Shown: one piece after another, positions 24,718-32,348 of the stretch | Numbering within the stretch: position 1 is the first letter of the stretch | Layout of the letters: every line of letters starts with the position of its first letter | Source of the DNA: Candidatus Woesearchaeota archaeon | GTDB taxonomy: Archaea; Nanobdellota; Nanobdellia; Woesearchaeales; UBA9642 | Length of the DNA stretch: 64,000 nucleotides | NCBI GenBank assembly: GCA_026002815.1 | Contig: BPGB01000002.1 | Location: forward strand, 147,226 to 211,225 | Direction of reading: 5' to 3' | The notes under the pieces: model-generated | The model's input: the letters and a program-made list of their open reading frames with translations, nothing else | What the model was told of the DNA's origin: nothing | Databases searched by the model: none | Translations under genes and position numbers: made by a program

Positions 24718-25026
24718 ATGAGCGCAGATAACGGGATTTATATTACGTCCTTTCCTACCAAGGACGGGAAAGAATGGCGGGTCATCGAGGCTCGGGCAAT
24801 TGAAAACTGTTTCGATGACCCGCGATGGCCGCAGGAGATTATTGACCTATACCGCGTCATGTATTACATTGACGCGGAAAGGTTTGAAACTGAAAAAGAG
24901 GCCCGAGAGAGGGCCTGGCAAATGTACGATGAAGTTATGTCGAGAGAGTTCCCGATTTTGGAGTATGGCATCTCTAGGCGGCTCGACGTTTTTTGGGAGT
25001 CCTGGAAAAGGAGGGATAGAATGTAA
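24718..25026 (+). CDS. Conserved phage protein (MSADNGIYI family)
   Basis: 102 aa, GAGGTGG before the ATG. The N-terminus MSADNGIYIT, the acidic ligand-like middle and the ending FPILEYGI match a widespread phage protein family of unknown function. Codon use is GC-rich and the mRNA can form hairpins: CGTCCTT/AAGGACG, CGGGTCATCGA/TCGATGACCCG, CCGCGTCA/TGACGCGG and AGGCCC/GGGCCT. The stop codon lies in the P1 stem of the following four-way-junction RNA. Confidence 0.8.
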   Translation: MSADNGIYITSFPTKDGKEWRVIEARAIENCFDDPRWPQEIIDLYRVMYYIDAERFETEKEARERAWQMYDEVMSREFPILEYGISRRLDVFWESWKRRDRM

Positions 25027-25144
25027 GGGAACACATAATATAGGAGCGACAAAAAGAATACTAGTTCTACTGGTATTCCTCACAAATCGCTCGCTGGTGA
25101 GGCCAGAAACCGAGATCGATTAGTTGTCTCGGGTGTGTTTCCTT
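25025..25144 (+). ncRNA. Four-way-junction RNA, copy E
   Basis: P1 AAGGGAACACA/TGTGTTTCCTT (11 bp). P2 GAGCGA/TCGCTC with the CAAAAA/ACAAA internal loop and GAATAC/GTATTC. P3 CTGG/CCAG, AAA linker, P4 CCGAGA/TCTCGG. Located in the 3' UTR of the 24718 gene, immediately before copy F. Confidence 0.75.
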
Positions 25145-25267
25145 GAAATATGTACCTTTACAGGAGCGACAAAATCAACGAATCGCCTCACGGTTCGTTG
25201 AATACAAATCGCTCGCCGGGGGACCGGAAACCGGGGTAGGTTGAACCACCTCGGGGGTACATATTTC
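25145..25267 (+). ncRNA. Four-way-junction RNA, copy F
   Basis: P1 GAAATATGTACC/GGTACATATTTC (12 bp). P2 GAGCGA/TCGCTC with CAAAA/ACAAA loop and TCAACGAA/TTCGTTGA. P3 CCGG/CCGG, AAA, P4 CCGGGGT/ACCTCGG. Head-to-tail with copy E and 17 nt before tRNA-Lys. Confidence 0.75.
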
Positions 25268-25284
25268 GTTTTCACAAAAAATGT

Positions 25285-25360
25285 GACTCGGTAGCTCAGT
25301 CGGTAGAGCAACGGACTTTTAATCCGTTGGTCGTGGGTTCGATTCCCACCCGAGTCACCA
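25285..25360 (+). tRNA. tRNA-Lys (TTT)
   Basis: Acceptor GACTCGG/CCGAGTC, D stem GCTC/GAGC, anticodon loop CTTTTAA, T arm GTGGG/CCCAC, encoded ACCA. Confidence 0.95.
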
Positions 25361-25394
25361 TTTTTTTATAAATTTTTTTCAACGGAGAAAATTC

Positions 25395-25481
25395 ATGTAT
25401 CCATTACTCATAACTTTAATTATTTTTGTAAGTATCGTTTTTGTCGAATGTTGGATTGTATGTAAATTCGATAAATTTTAA
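25395..25481 (+). CDS. 28-residue membrane peptide
   Basis: ATG after ACGGAG at 25383. A single hydrophobic helix LLITLIIFVSIVFVECWIV with a charged end (CKFDKF). Tiny, but with a proper ribosome site. A similar short membrane peptide lies at 25930. Confidence 0.5.
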   Translation: MYPLLITLIIFVSIVFVECWIVCKFDKF

Positions 25482-25527
25482 AATGAAATTTTTAAGTAAA
25501 AAAAACAGAAAAACCAGGAGTTTTAAA

Positions 25528-25914
25528 ATGAATAATATTGAAAATTGCGATATTAAAGAGTGTCGGAGTAAGGAAATGATATCAAATAATCTTTATAAAA
25601 AAATCGTATATCCTAGTGGAAAAGTAAAATACGAACCAGTGGTATATATTCCTATCGATTCCCTTAGTGAAGGTGTTTGGTTAGTTGAAAGAGAAAATGG
25701 TAAACATAGTAATTTAAATTTATCATATTTATTTGATTTGCCTATCAAACCTGATCATATAGCTTTTGCTAGAAGAATAGATGATATAGCACAAGCTGTT
25801 TATGAATCTTGGAATGAATATCAAGAGAAAGGTTCTCAATCTCCAATGGAAGTAGCAAAAAAGATTGTTCAATATTTAGCAAAAATAGATTATGAAAATG
25901 AAAGCCATGATTGA
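25528..25914 (+). CDS. Hypothetical protein
   Basis: 128 aa. ATG at 25528 chosen for CAGGAG upstream; the frame is open back to a TTG at 25441. Soluble, alpha/beta, with IVYPSGKVKYEPVVYIPIDS and a helical C-terminus. Not recognised. Confidence 0.6.
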   Translation: MNNIENCDIKECRSKEMISNNLYKKIVYPSGKVKYEPVVYIPIDSLSEGVWLVERENGKHSNLNLSYLFDLPIKPDHIAFARRIDDIAQAVYESWNEYQEKGSQSPMEVAKKIVQYLAKIDYENESHD

Positions 25915-25929
25915 TTAGGAGAATACAAT

Positions 25930-26010
25930 ATGTGGATTCTTTTTGCTTTGTTTGCATTTTCTTTAATCATTATTATGTTTATGTCTCTTTTTTTGGAGAT
26001 GAATCATTAA
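25930..26010 (+). CDS. 26-residue membrane peptide
   Basis: ATG at 25930 with TAGGAG 10 nt upstream. Sequence is one hydrophobic helix (WILFALFAFSLIIIMFMSLF) and a short LEMNH tail. Follows the 25528 gene by 15 nt. Confidence 0.5.
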   Translation: MWILFALFAFSLIIIMFMSLFLEMNH

Positions 26011-26018
26011 AAATTAAA

Positions 26019-26252
26019 ATGACTATTATTATTGCGTCTATATTATTTTTTGTTTTATCTTTTATTTTTAAAAATAGAGTTGAAAATTATAATGGAAAGA
26101 AATATTTAAAGCCTAGTATTACATTAAAAAATAATGTAAGCATATTGGAAGAATGTATGGAAATTCCATACGATATTGATCCTTGTGAACCTGTTGGTGC
26201 TATAAATTTAAAGACAGGTGAAAAAATTATTTTAACTGAAAATAAAGAATAA
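26019..26252 (+). CDS. Single-pass membrane protein
   Basis: 77 aa, start at ATG 26019 where a hydrophobic segment (TIIIASILFFVLSFIF) begins; the C-terminal part is soluble with IDPCEPVGAINLKTGEKIIL. Upstream in-frame codons overlap the 26-residue peptide. No strong SD. Function unknown. Confidence 0.5.
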   Translation: MTIIIASILFFVLSFIFKNRVENYNGKKYLKPSITLKNNVSILEECMEIPYDIDPCEPVGAINLKTGEKIILTENKE

Positions 26253-26264
26253 AGAATATATCAT

Positions 26265-26342
26265 CCTCCTGTAGCTCAATTTGGTCAGAGGCGCACGACT
26301 TATAATCGTGTGATCCAGGTTCAAATCCTGGCGGGAGGACCA
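26265..26342 (+). tRNA. tRNA-Ile (TAT)
   Basis: Acceptor CCTCCTG/CGGGAGG (one G-U), anticodon loop CTTATAA reading AUA, T arm CCAGG/CCTGG, encoded ACCA. A directly encoded TAT anticodon avoids the need for lysidine modification and suits an AT-rich phage. Confidence 0.92.
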
Positions 26343-26383
26343 ACAAGGTCAAAATGTCTTATTTATAAATAAGGAAAACTAAA

Positions 26384-26632
26384 ATGAGTTCTGAGATTAC
26401 TAAAGACAATATAGATATTTGGATAGAAAGCTATAAAAATGGTCCATATGTTATATGTCCTAAATGTGGTGATTGGGAATATGTTGAATTCGATAAAATT
26501 CGCAAAAATATTCGTGATGTATGGTGTAACAAATGTGGGTGTCAATGGCAAGAAGTTTTTGATGTTTGTCAAATAATTATTAATGTGGAAGGTGAAATAC
26601 GCAAATATAATATTAAGTCTGATTCTCAATAA
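26384..26632 (+). CDS. Zinc-ribbon protein
   Basis: 82 aa. ICPKCGDWE near 25-33 and WCNKCGCQW near 48-56 form a CxxC...CxxC ribbon in an otherwise mixed small domain. A TATAAATA lies inside a palindrome at about 26365 just upstream and might serve as a late promoter. Function unknown. Confidence 0.7.
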   Translation: MSSEITKDNIDIWIESYKNGPYVICPKCGDWEYVEFDKIRKNIRDVWCNKCGCQWQEVFDVCQIIINVEGEIRKYNIKSDSQ

Positions 26633-26640
26633 ATAAATGC

Positions 26641-26717
26641 CTCTCGGTAGCTCAGTCGGATAGAGCAGCGGCCTTCTAAGCCGCTGGTCGGGGGTTCGAG
26701 TCCCTCCCGAGAGGCCA
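26641..26717 (+). tRNA. tRNA-Arg (TCT)
   Basis: Acceptor CTCTCGG/CCGAGAG, D stem GCTC/GAGC, anticodon loop CTTCTAA, T arm with TTCGAGT, encoded GCCA. Its 3' half is nearly identical to the 3' end of the defective tRNA at 27640. Confidence 0.95.
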
Positions 26718-26736
26718 TTTTAAAAGAGGGTTAAAA

Positions 26737-27060
26737 ATGATTGACCATGCCTTTTCTGAAAAAATCAGGTATTGGATTGATGTGCTTTATGCTATTGAAG
26801 CCTTAGATAATATGTTTAAGGCTACGGTGCATAGACTTGAGTATATTGAAGATATAAAACCGGCTATTTATGATATGAAGGCAGCTATTAGTATGGAATT
26901 AGCAGAATCGCTTAAACAAGCGTTTTGGATGGATAAGGAGCAATTTGAGTATAATCACGAGCCTAAATTTAGAGAGCAAAAGGAGAAGTTTCAAGAATTT
27001 TTTAAGACCTGGGGGCCCGTAAATATGCCAGTATTCAGTAAGGAGGTCAGCAATGATTGA
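26737..27060 (+). CDS. Paralogous helical protein A1
   Basis: 107 aa. EKIRYWIDVLYAIEAL...KFQEFFKTWGPVN matches GKIRFWIDVKYTLDAI...LLEFIKIWGNNF in the 29663 product. Each A gene overlaps a B gene by a few nt, so the pair was duplicated as a unit. All-helical, no motif known. Confidence 0.7.
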   Translation: MIDHAFSEKIRYWIDVLYAIEALDNMFKATVHRLEYIEDIKPAIYDMKAAISMELAESLKQAFWMDKEQFEYNHEPKFREQKEKFQEFFKTWGPVNMPVFSKEVSND

Positions 27061-27451
27061 AAAGGCGGTACAGGTTGCCTTGGAAACTGATGAGGTGTGG
27101 AGTACATTTCCTTTAAGTTCTTTTATTTACTTTGGCAAGGATATTCTTAACCAAGAAGCTAAGAGTAAATACAATAATGCGCTGGAAAAGTTGTATGAGA
27201 TTGTTGGAAAATACAAGACCAAGGCTGAGCATAATCTTTATATGTGGTGTATCATTACTGATGATTCTGATCTCCGAAATCGAGTAGAAGAAAAGCTGAG
27301 TCAGCATTTTGTAGATAACTCTACTCCTATCATGAAGTATGTTACTAACTGGTTGAATAATCCTGGAGCCTTCTTTTGTAGTGATAGAGATATGCTGCGG
27401 AAAGAGGTTCTCGAAGCTCTGGGTATTAAGGAGGGCCACGATGGAGAATAA
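27053..27451 (+). CDS. Paralogous helical protein B1
   Basis: 132 aa, overlapping A1 by 8 nt with GGAGGTC as ribosome site. Aligns with the 30018 product at AEHNLYMWCIITDDSD / VNSNLLLWVGLEEKS and RDMLRKEVLEAL / EEQFRREVLELL. Function unknown; A and B may form a complex. Confidence 0.7.
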   Translation: MIEKAVQVALETDEVWSTFPLSSFIYFGKDILNQEAKSKYNNALEKLYEIVGKYKTKAEHNLYMWCIITDDSDLRNRVEEKLSQHFVDNSTPIMKYVTNWLNNPGAFFCSDRDMLRKEVLEALGIKEGHDGE

Positions 27452-27631
27452 TAAGTTTGTACTAGAGATCGTAATTCTTGACCCACCCTAGAGAAAGATG
27501 GTTTTACGTACTGTAAGGTAAATGTTGAATACCCTAGCCCCGAAGATCAATACGTGTTTGAGGAATATGCACTAAAAACTTTGAGAACTCATACTCCTAA
27601 TCTTCTAACTAAAATTAGGAAAGACCCTTAA
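27441..27631 (+). pseudogene. Broken 63-codon gene
   Basis: ATG at 27441 after AAGGAGGG, reading NNKFVLEIVILDPP then a TAG at 27489. Adding one C to the C3 run at 27486 continues the frame as LEKDGFTYCKVNVEYPSPEDQ...LTKIRKDP to the TAA at 27629. Lies directly before the defective tRNA, so this spot may be a recombination scar. Confidence 0.55.
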
Positions 27632-27639
27632 TAACATAC

Positions 27640-27715
27640 TTCGTGATAGTTCAACAGGCAGAGCAGGTGGCTGTTAACCGCCGGGTTGGGAGTTCGAGTC
27701 CCTCCCGAGAGGCCA
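27640..27715 (+). pseudogene. Chimeric tRNA-Asn pseudogene
   Basis: The 5' two thirds match tRNA-Asn(GTT) at 33253 (CAACAGGCAGAGCAGGTGGCTGTTAACC) and the 3' end matches tRNA-Arg at 26641 (TTCGAGTCCCTCCCGAGAGGCCA). The acceptor arms TTCGTGA and CCGAGAG cannot pair. Probably non-functional product of recombination between tRNA loci. Confidence 0.8.
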
Positions 27716-27737
27716 TTTTTTATTTAGGAGATAAGTT

Positions 27738-28061
27738 ATGAATGATCGAAAAGAATTTGTTTCGAATGCTATGAAAGAATTAAGTGAATTTTTTCAAAAT
27801 GAAGAAAATTATATTTTCTTTGGTGAATGGACTTATATTTTAGATTTTTTCGAGCTTATGATTCAAAAACTTAAAGAATATTATGATAAATTTTCTTTTA
27901 CAGAACATGAACAGAGTTTAGTAGATAAATTAGAAAGGATGTTGATAGATATTGATCGTATTCGGAAAGAAGATTATCCGGCTAACGAAGATAATCTTTA
28001 TAAAGCTATTAATGAGTTTTTTTCTAATTTTGCTGAAGTATTCCCATTGTTATGGGATTAG
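27738..28061 (+). CDS. Paralogous helical protein C1
   Basis: 107 aa with TAGGAG upstream. EFVSNAMKELSEFFQNEENYIFFGEW and INEFFSNFAEVFPLLWD are shared with the 32573 product, and more weakly with 37135. All-helical small protein of unknown function; three copies in 10 kb. Confidence 0.7.
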   Translation: MNDRKEFVSNAMKELSEFFQNEENYIFFGEWTYILDFFELMIQKLKEYYDKFSFTEHEQSLVDKLERMLIDIDRIRKEDYPANEDNLYKAINEFFSNFAEVFPLLWD

Positions 28062-28089
28062 TCTAAGATTCTTTTCTTAAGAGATTGTT

Positions 28090-28437
28090 ATGATATTTAA
28101 AAATGATCATCTGATGTGCATTCACGATAGAAATCTTCCTTGTAAATATTACCCACCCCATACAGATTTAATTCTCAAGCTTTCCCAATTATGTAAAAAA
28201 CATAAATGTAAAAATTTTATGGATTTATTAATTTATGGTGCTTTTATTAGTGAAAAAAGTTATTCTTCATATTTAGTTTTACCCCAAGAAATAAAAGATA
28301 TTATTGAAGAAATATATAATGATTTTTGTCAAAATGATATGGAATATGATTTTCTTTTATTTTTATATTATTACTTAGTAAAAGCATTTGATATGGGCGA
28401 CCTTTTTCAAAAATGCAAAGAGGTGGAAAATGTGTGA
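28090..28437 (+). CDS. Hypothetical protein
   Basis: 115 aa. N-terminal MCIHDRNLPCKYYPPH with two cysteines and histidines could hold a metal; the rest is helical and hydrophobic. Overlaps the next gene by 8 nt. Not recognised. Confidence 0.6.
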   Translation: MIFKNDHLMCIHDRNLPCKYYPPHTDLILKLSQLCKKHKCKNFMDLLIYGAFISEKSYSSYLVLPQEIKDIIEEIYNDFCQNDMEYDFLLFLYYYLVKAFDMGDLFQKCKEVENV

Positions 28438-28729
28438 TTTAAATGATCTTTATAGAAAACATAAAAAGTTAGAAGAAGAATTAGAAAATATTAAAAAGGA
28501 AATACGTAAAAAAGAAGAACGGAAAATTCAGCGTGTAATGGATTTTTTAAAGAAAAATGTAGAAATGTTCGAACATGATCGCACTTCGTGTAATGATATC
28601 GATCCTTGTAATTATAATCGTGGTTGTCCTAGATGTTTAGCTATAGCAATTAAGGATGAAAAATTACTTACTGAAGATTTCTTGTTTTTAAATTTGACAA
28701 TTGAATATTTATTAAGAGAAGAATATTAA
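28430..28729 (+). CDS. Coiled-coil protein with cysteine cluster
   Basis: 99 aa, ATG at 28430 after GAGGTGG. Coiled coil at about 4-42 (YRKHKKLEEELENIKKEIRK), then SCNDIDPCNYNRGCPRC with four closely spaced cysteines that could bind zinc. Function unknown. Confidence 0.6.
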   Translation: MCDLNDLYRKHKKLEEELENIKKEIRKKEERKIQRVMDFLKKNVEMFEHDRTSCNDIDPCNYNRGCPRCLAIAIKDEKLLTEDFLFLNLTIEYLLREEY

Positions 28730-28744
28730 ATGGGGGATGAAATA

Positions 28745-29182
28745 ATGGATCTACAAAAACCAGTGATTGAAATTAAAATTCAAAAATTAACTGGTGGATA
28801 TAAAGTAATTGGAAATTTTACATATAGTGTAGAATTTAATATCCCTATTTATGATACTAAATTTAATTCACTTGAAAGTTTATCAATAGATCATTTAAAA
28901 ATGATAGATAATCGAGTTATTGAACTATTAAAACGAATTTTATTTGAGAATTTAATTCAATCTAAAATTCGTCATATTGTAGAAAATTTAACATTTTTTG
29001 TTAAAATTAGAAATAATTGTTATAAATGTAAAAATTCTTTATTGACACATGATCATAAAATAATAATTTCAGAAAGTGAATTAATAAAAGAATTGGAAAT
29101 GCTCTTAAACATCTATTTGAGGGAATATATTGATTCTGTTGTAATAAAACGAATTGAGATGAGGGAATTCAATGACTTATAA
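28745..29182 (+). CDS. Hypothetical protein
   Basis: 145 aa; ATG at 28745 preferred (GGGGGATG upstream), with another ATG at 28730. Beta-rich start (VIEIKIQKLTGGYKVIGNFTYSV) and NCYKCKNSL as a possible zinc pair. Not recognised. Confidence 0.6.
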   Translation: MDLQKPVIEIKIQKLTGGYKVIGNFTYSVEFNIPIYDTKFNSLESLSIDHLKMIDNRVIELLKRILFENLIQSKIRHIVENLTFFVKIRNNCYKCKNSLLTHDHKIIISESELIKELEMLLNIYLREYIDSVVIKRIEMREFNDL

Positions 29183-29288
29183 AAACAGTAGTTTTATATC
29201 ATGACGATATGGACTGAAATTATCTATATTTCTGGTTCATGAACGATTGTGAAGTTTGTGATATTGTGTTTAAAAATGGAGGCGATAA
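29183..29288 (+). other. Gap with possible gene remnant
   Basis: The frame at about 29191-29279 reads VVLYHDDMD, a TGA, then YLYFWFMNDCEVCDIVFKNGGDK and a stop. This looks like a short gene with a nonsense codon, but no ribosome site supports it. Confidence 0.25.
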
Positions 29289-29651
29289 ATGAATTTTCTA
29301 AAATATTCTAAATTATTTGAGATCTTTAACAATCAACAAGATTGGGAAAAAATCAAGGAAATTATTATACAAATAATCAAAGAAACACATCCACAATTAA
29401 AAAATTTCGAAACTATTGAAATTTTTGAATCTATATCTGTTTGGAAAAAATTATATAATGATTTAATTGATTTTTGTGTTTGGAAATTATTTAATAGCGA
29501 CGGATATGATGAAATATCAAGATTAATATTAAAACATTTAGAAAAATGTAGCAATTATCAGAATGCAGGTATCGTTATTGTTGCTTTATATGATGCTTAC
29601 AATGAATATTTAGAGAGACATCCACGATATATGGAACATCCTTTAGCATAG
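29289..29651 (+). CDS. Hypothetical helical protein
   Basis: 120 aa with GGAGG upstream. All-helical, acidic; WEKIKEIIIQIIKETHPQ and a YLERHPRYMEHP end. Part of the run of small helical proteins; no close paralogue seen here. Confidence 0.6.
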   Translation: MNFLKYSKLFEIFNNQQDWEKIKEIIIQIIKETHPQLKNFETIEIFESISVWKKLYNDLIDFCVWKLFNSDGYDEISRLILKHLEKCSNYQNAGIVIVALYDAYNEYLERHPRYMEHPLA

Positions 29652-29662
29652 GAGTTTTAAAA

Positions 29663-30031
29663 ATGAAAGGCCCTCCTCAAGATGTTATTGAAAATAAAAT
29701 GGGGAAAATCCGTTTTTGGATAGATGTTAAATATACATTAGATGCAATTAAATCTTTTATAAGAACTGTGGCGGGTAATAATATAATTAAAGAATTAGAA
29801 TCTATTGAAAAAATGGAAATAGCAGTTTTAAACGAGATTTATAATGAAATTTCTTTTATTTTGAGTCAGTTTGATATTTATTCTGATAAATATAAAGAAT
29901 GGTCCAAATTTCGTTTCGATAAAACAATTAAATATAATGATCATAGAAATAATCTTTTAGAATTTATCAAAATATGGGGAAATAATTTTATTAGTTGGAA
30001 GGAAGAAGGAGATAATAATGTCTCTCGTTGA
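29663..30031 (+). CDS. Paralogous helical protein A2
   Basis: 122 aa; second copy of the A gene at 26737, overlapping its B partner by 14 nt. Conserved IRFWIDVKYTLDAIKSF and LLEFIKIWGNNF. More AT-rich than A1, showing divergence after duplication. Confidence 0.7.
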   Translation: MKGPPQDVIENKMGKIRFWIDVKYTLDAIKSFIRTVAGNNIIKELESIEKMEIAVLNEIYNEISFILSQFDIYSDKYKEWSKFRFDKTIKYNDHRNNLLEFIKIWGNNFISWKEEGDNNVSR

Positions 30032-30425
30032 TAAAGCAATTGAAAATGCTTTAAGACAAGAAAAAGATTTGACACTTTTATTAAAAACATTAGAAGCTTT
30101 ATCTGATATCGGTAATTTAATGAATTTAAAAAGTAAAAATTTATTTTTTGAAGGACTTCATGAATTATTTTTAAATTGTCAAAAATGGAAAGATCGGGTT
30201 AATAGTAATTTATTATTATGGGTTGGATTAGAAGAAAAAAGTGAAAAAATCTTAGAAAGATCTAGAGAAAAACTTGAACAACAATTTGGAAAAACTGTAA
30301 ATGGTACAAAATATCAAGTTATGCATTTTTTAGATCATTGGGGTCAATCTTTTTCAGGATGGACAGTTTCAGATGAAGAGCAATTTAGACGAGAAGTATT
30401 AGAACTTTTAAAAAAATATTTATAG
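30018..30425 (+). CDS. Paralogous helical protein B2
   Basis: 135 aa, second copy of the B gene at 27053, with AGAAGGAG as ribosome site inside A2. Conserved MSLVDKAIENAL start and EEQFRREVLELLKKYL end. Function unknown. Confidence 0.7.
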   Translation: MSLVDKAIENALRQEKDLTLLLKTLEALSDIGNLMNLKSKNLFFEGLHELFLNCQKWKDRVNSNLLLWVGLEEKSEKILERSREKLEQQFGKTVNGTKYQVMHFLDHWGQSFSGWTVSDEEQFRREVLELLKKYL

Positions 30426-30433
30426 GAGAAAAG

Positions 30434-30778
30434 ATGCCTATTTATTTATATGATAAAGAAAAAGATCAAAGATTAGGTATCTTTAATAATACTTTTTATG
30501 GTGAAAACGGAACATATATAATTTCTGATGATTTAATGCCGCATATTTTAAATCAATTATATTTAGTCTCACAGAAAAAAATATATTCTGTTAAATATAA
30601 TATAAAAAAAGATAATGACTATAATATTGAAATAGATTTTCTTTTTCAATCTAAAGACGATGTGGTATTAGCTTCATTTTATAATGATAAAACAAACGAT
30701 TTTGATCTTTATTTATTTAAATGTTCTGATATTCAAGAAGCTTATAAAACTTGGTTTGAAGTTTATTGTTTGAGGTGA
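30434..30778 (+). CDS. Hypothetical protein
   Basis: 114 aa, AGGAG upstream. Beta-rich: IYLYDKEKDQRLGIFNNTFYG, YSVKYNIKKDNDYNIEIDFLF. No motif recognised. Ends 3 nt before the next start. Confidence 0.6.
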   Translation: MPIYLYDKEKDQRLGIFNNTFYGENGTYIISDDLMPHILNQLYLVSQKKIYSVKYNIKKDNDYNIEIDFLFQSKDDVVLASFYNDKTNDFDLYLFKCSDIQEAYKTWFEVYCLR

Positions 30779-30781
30779 CTT

Positions 30782-31144
30782 ATGGATTATAAACATGTTT
30801 ACAATGAAGATGGAACACTCGAATTTATTCGAAATTCTTCGATATCGAATTGGTTAACGGATGCTTTAAGATTTTATAAATGTAAAGAATCGGCTCTTTT
30901 TCAAATTATTAAATATGCCAATAATATTCAATATTATTGGAGCACGTCAAAATCATTAGATCCTGACGCAGAAGTGAATTTTCTTAATGTAAAAGCAGAT
31001 GATAATATTCCTTATGAAATAAGAATGATTGTTATCGACATTTTTAAAGATTATATTGAACAGAAATTTTTACCCAGTGAATTTATTTTAGTTATGTACC
31101 ATTACATTATTATATCTTTATGGAATATTGAATCTTCAGATTAA
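30782..31144 (+). CDS. Paralogous protein D1
   Basis: 120 aa. MDYKHVYNEDGTLEFI...IFKDYIEQKFLPSEFILVMYH aligns with MEWKHLFSEKGYLMYI...IFKDYIDLNFNPNEFLLVMYK in the next gene: a tandem duplication. GAGGTGAC upstream. Function unknown. Confidence 0.65.
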   Translation: MDYKHVYNEDGTLEFIRNSSISNWLTDALRFYKCKESALFQIIKYANNIQYYWSTSKSLDPDAEVNFLNVKADDNIPYEIRMIVIDIFKDYIEQKFLPSEFILVMYHYIIISLWNIESSD

Positions 31145-31156
31145 AAAGGTGAAAAA

Positions 31157-31492
31157 ATGGAATGGAAACATTTATTTTCAGAAAAAGGTTATCTTATGTA
31201 TATTCCGAGAGTAGATTATACAGAAATGCTTTCGGAAATTTTAAAAACGAACGAAGATATTAATAGTCTTATTGTAAAAATTTTAAATTATTCAGACATG
31301 TTACGGCATTATTATTGGTCATCAATTCTAACAGATCAGAATATTGATTTTAATTTGATTAATAATAATGAAGAACTTTCTAAAGAATTAAAAGATTTAA
31401 TTATTAAAATTTTTAAAGATTATATTGATTTAAATTTTAATCCTAATGAATTTTTATTAGTTATGTATAAATGCATTAAACTTGCCCTATAA
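31157..31492 (+). CDS. Paralogous protein D2
   Basis: 111 aa, tandem copy of D1, 12 nt downstream with AAAGGTG. Helical C-terminal half conserved between the copies. Function unknown. Confidence 0.65.
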   Translation: MEWKHLFSEKGYLMYIPRVDYTEMLSEILKTNEDINSLIVKILNYSDMLRHYYWSSILTDQNIDFNLINNNEELSKELKDLIIKIFKDYIDLNFNPNEFLLVMYKCIKLAL

Positions 31493-31513
31493 AATTTTTT
31501 AAGGAAAGAAAAA

Positions 31514-31879
31514 ATGTTATCTATGACACAACTGTTTTTACTTGAAAGAAAGTTATTTAAATTATTTATAGAACTTTTAAAAATTGGCTTACCTCAGGAA
31601 ATTAAAATTAAAGATAATATTATTGAAAGTGAGAGTGTTTTATGGTTACTTAAAACTGGTGTAAATGTAGAAAATAATCAACTAAAATTAGTTAAAGGAT
31701 ATCCAATTGTAATTCATTGGGATTTAAAAATTGACAAACAATGGCATGGTGAAGTATTAAAGGATCTTCCAATTTATTATTGGATAAGGGAAGATAAAGA
31801 CATTGAAGAGCAATTTGATTATTTAACCGAACAGACAGGATGGTTAATTCATTCATATGATGAAGTAGAATTGGATTGA
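31514..31879 (+). CDS. Hypothetical protein
   Basis: 121 aa with AAGGAAAG upstream. Tryptophan-containing strands (VIHWDLKIDKQWHGEV, LPIYYWIRED) and an acidic end. Not recognised. Confidence 0.6.
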   Translation: MLSMTQLFLLERKLFKLFIELLKIGLPQEIKIKDNIIESESVLWLLKTGVNVENNQLKLVKGYPIVIHWDLKIDKQWHGEVLKDLPIYYWIREDKDIEEQFDYLTEQTGWLIHSYDEVELD

Positions 31880-31958
31880 TTATGAATGTTGACAATGATA
31901 TTATAAAATGTTATTATATAATTAAAATATAAAGATTAATATGGGTATTTAATAAATA

Positions 31959-32306
31959 ATGAAATTGATTACATTTGTCACTATAATTTCTTTTATATTG
32001 TTACAAGCGTGTTCAGCCCATTTGACTATTATGGGTATAGGCACTGTATTTCAAGCGATTGACTATAAACAAACATCTTATATTTCAAAACATCCAGATA
32101 AATTTTATGAAACAAACCCAATTTTAGGTCGGCATCCAGATCAACAAGATGTTAATTTGTGGTTTGCAACATCTATTCTTTCATTATGGACAATTTATTT
32201 ATTATTACCTAAAAAATGGAAACCGTACTGGGCTTCAGGATATGCTGGAATAACATTTACTAATGTATGGAGAAATTATCAATTAGATCATATGCCAATT
32301 CCATAA
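31959..32306 (+). CDS. Putative lipoprotein / membrane protein
   Basis: 115 aa. N-terminal signal with a lipobox-like LLQAC at about 14-18, then YISKHPDKFYETNPILGRHP, a pattern seen in small phage proteins, and a second hydrophobic segment (LWFATSILSLWTIYLLLP). Probably sits in the inner or outer membrane. No clear SD. Followed by a strong terminator. Confidence 0.7.
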   Translation: MKLITFVTIISFILLQACSAHLTIMGIGTVFQAIDYKQTSYISKHPDKFYETNPILGRHPDQQDVNLWFATSILSLWTIYLLLPKKWKPYWASGYAGITFTNVWRNYQLDHMPIP

Positions 32307-32347
32307 AAAGAGAGATATAACAATATATTGTTATATCTCTCTTTTTT
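32304..32347 (+). terminator. Intrinsic terminator (probably bidirectional)
   Basis: AAAGAGAGATATAACA / TGTTATATCTCTCTTT perfect stem with A-run before and T6 after. It also lies just past the 3' end of the minus-strand RyR-like gene. Confidence 0.9.
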
Positions 32348-32348
32348 A

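Noticed and set aside
26363..26629. Minus-strand ORF opposite the 26384 zinc-ribbon gene
   Set aside because: Shadow of the plus-strand gene, which has conserved cysteine pairs.
20501..29213. TGA reassigned as a sense codon
   Set aside because: Several genes end in TGA overlapping the next ATG (40431, 45685, 30778), so TGA works as stop; the interruptions are mostly one-base shifts.
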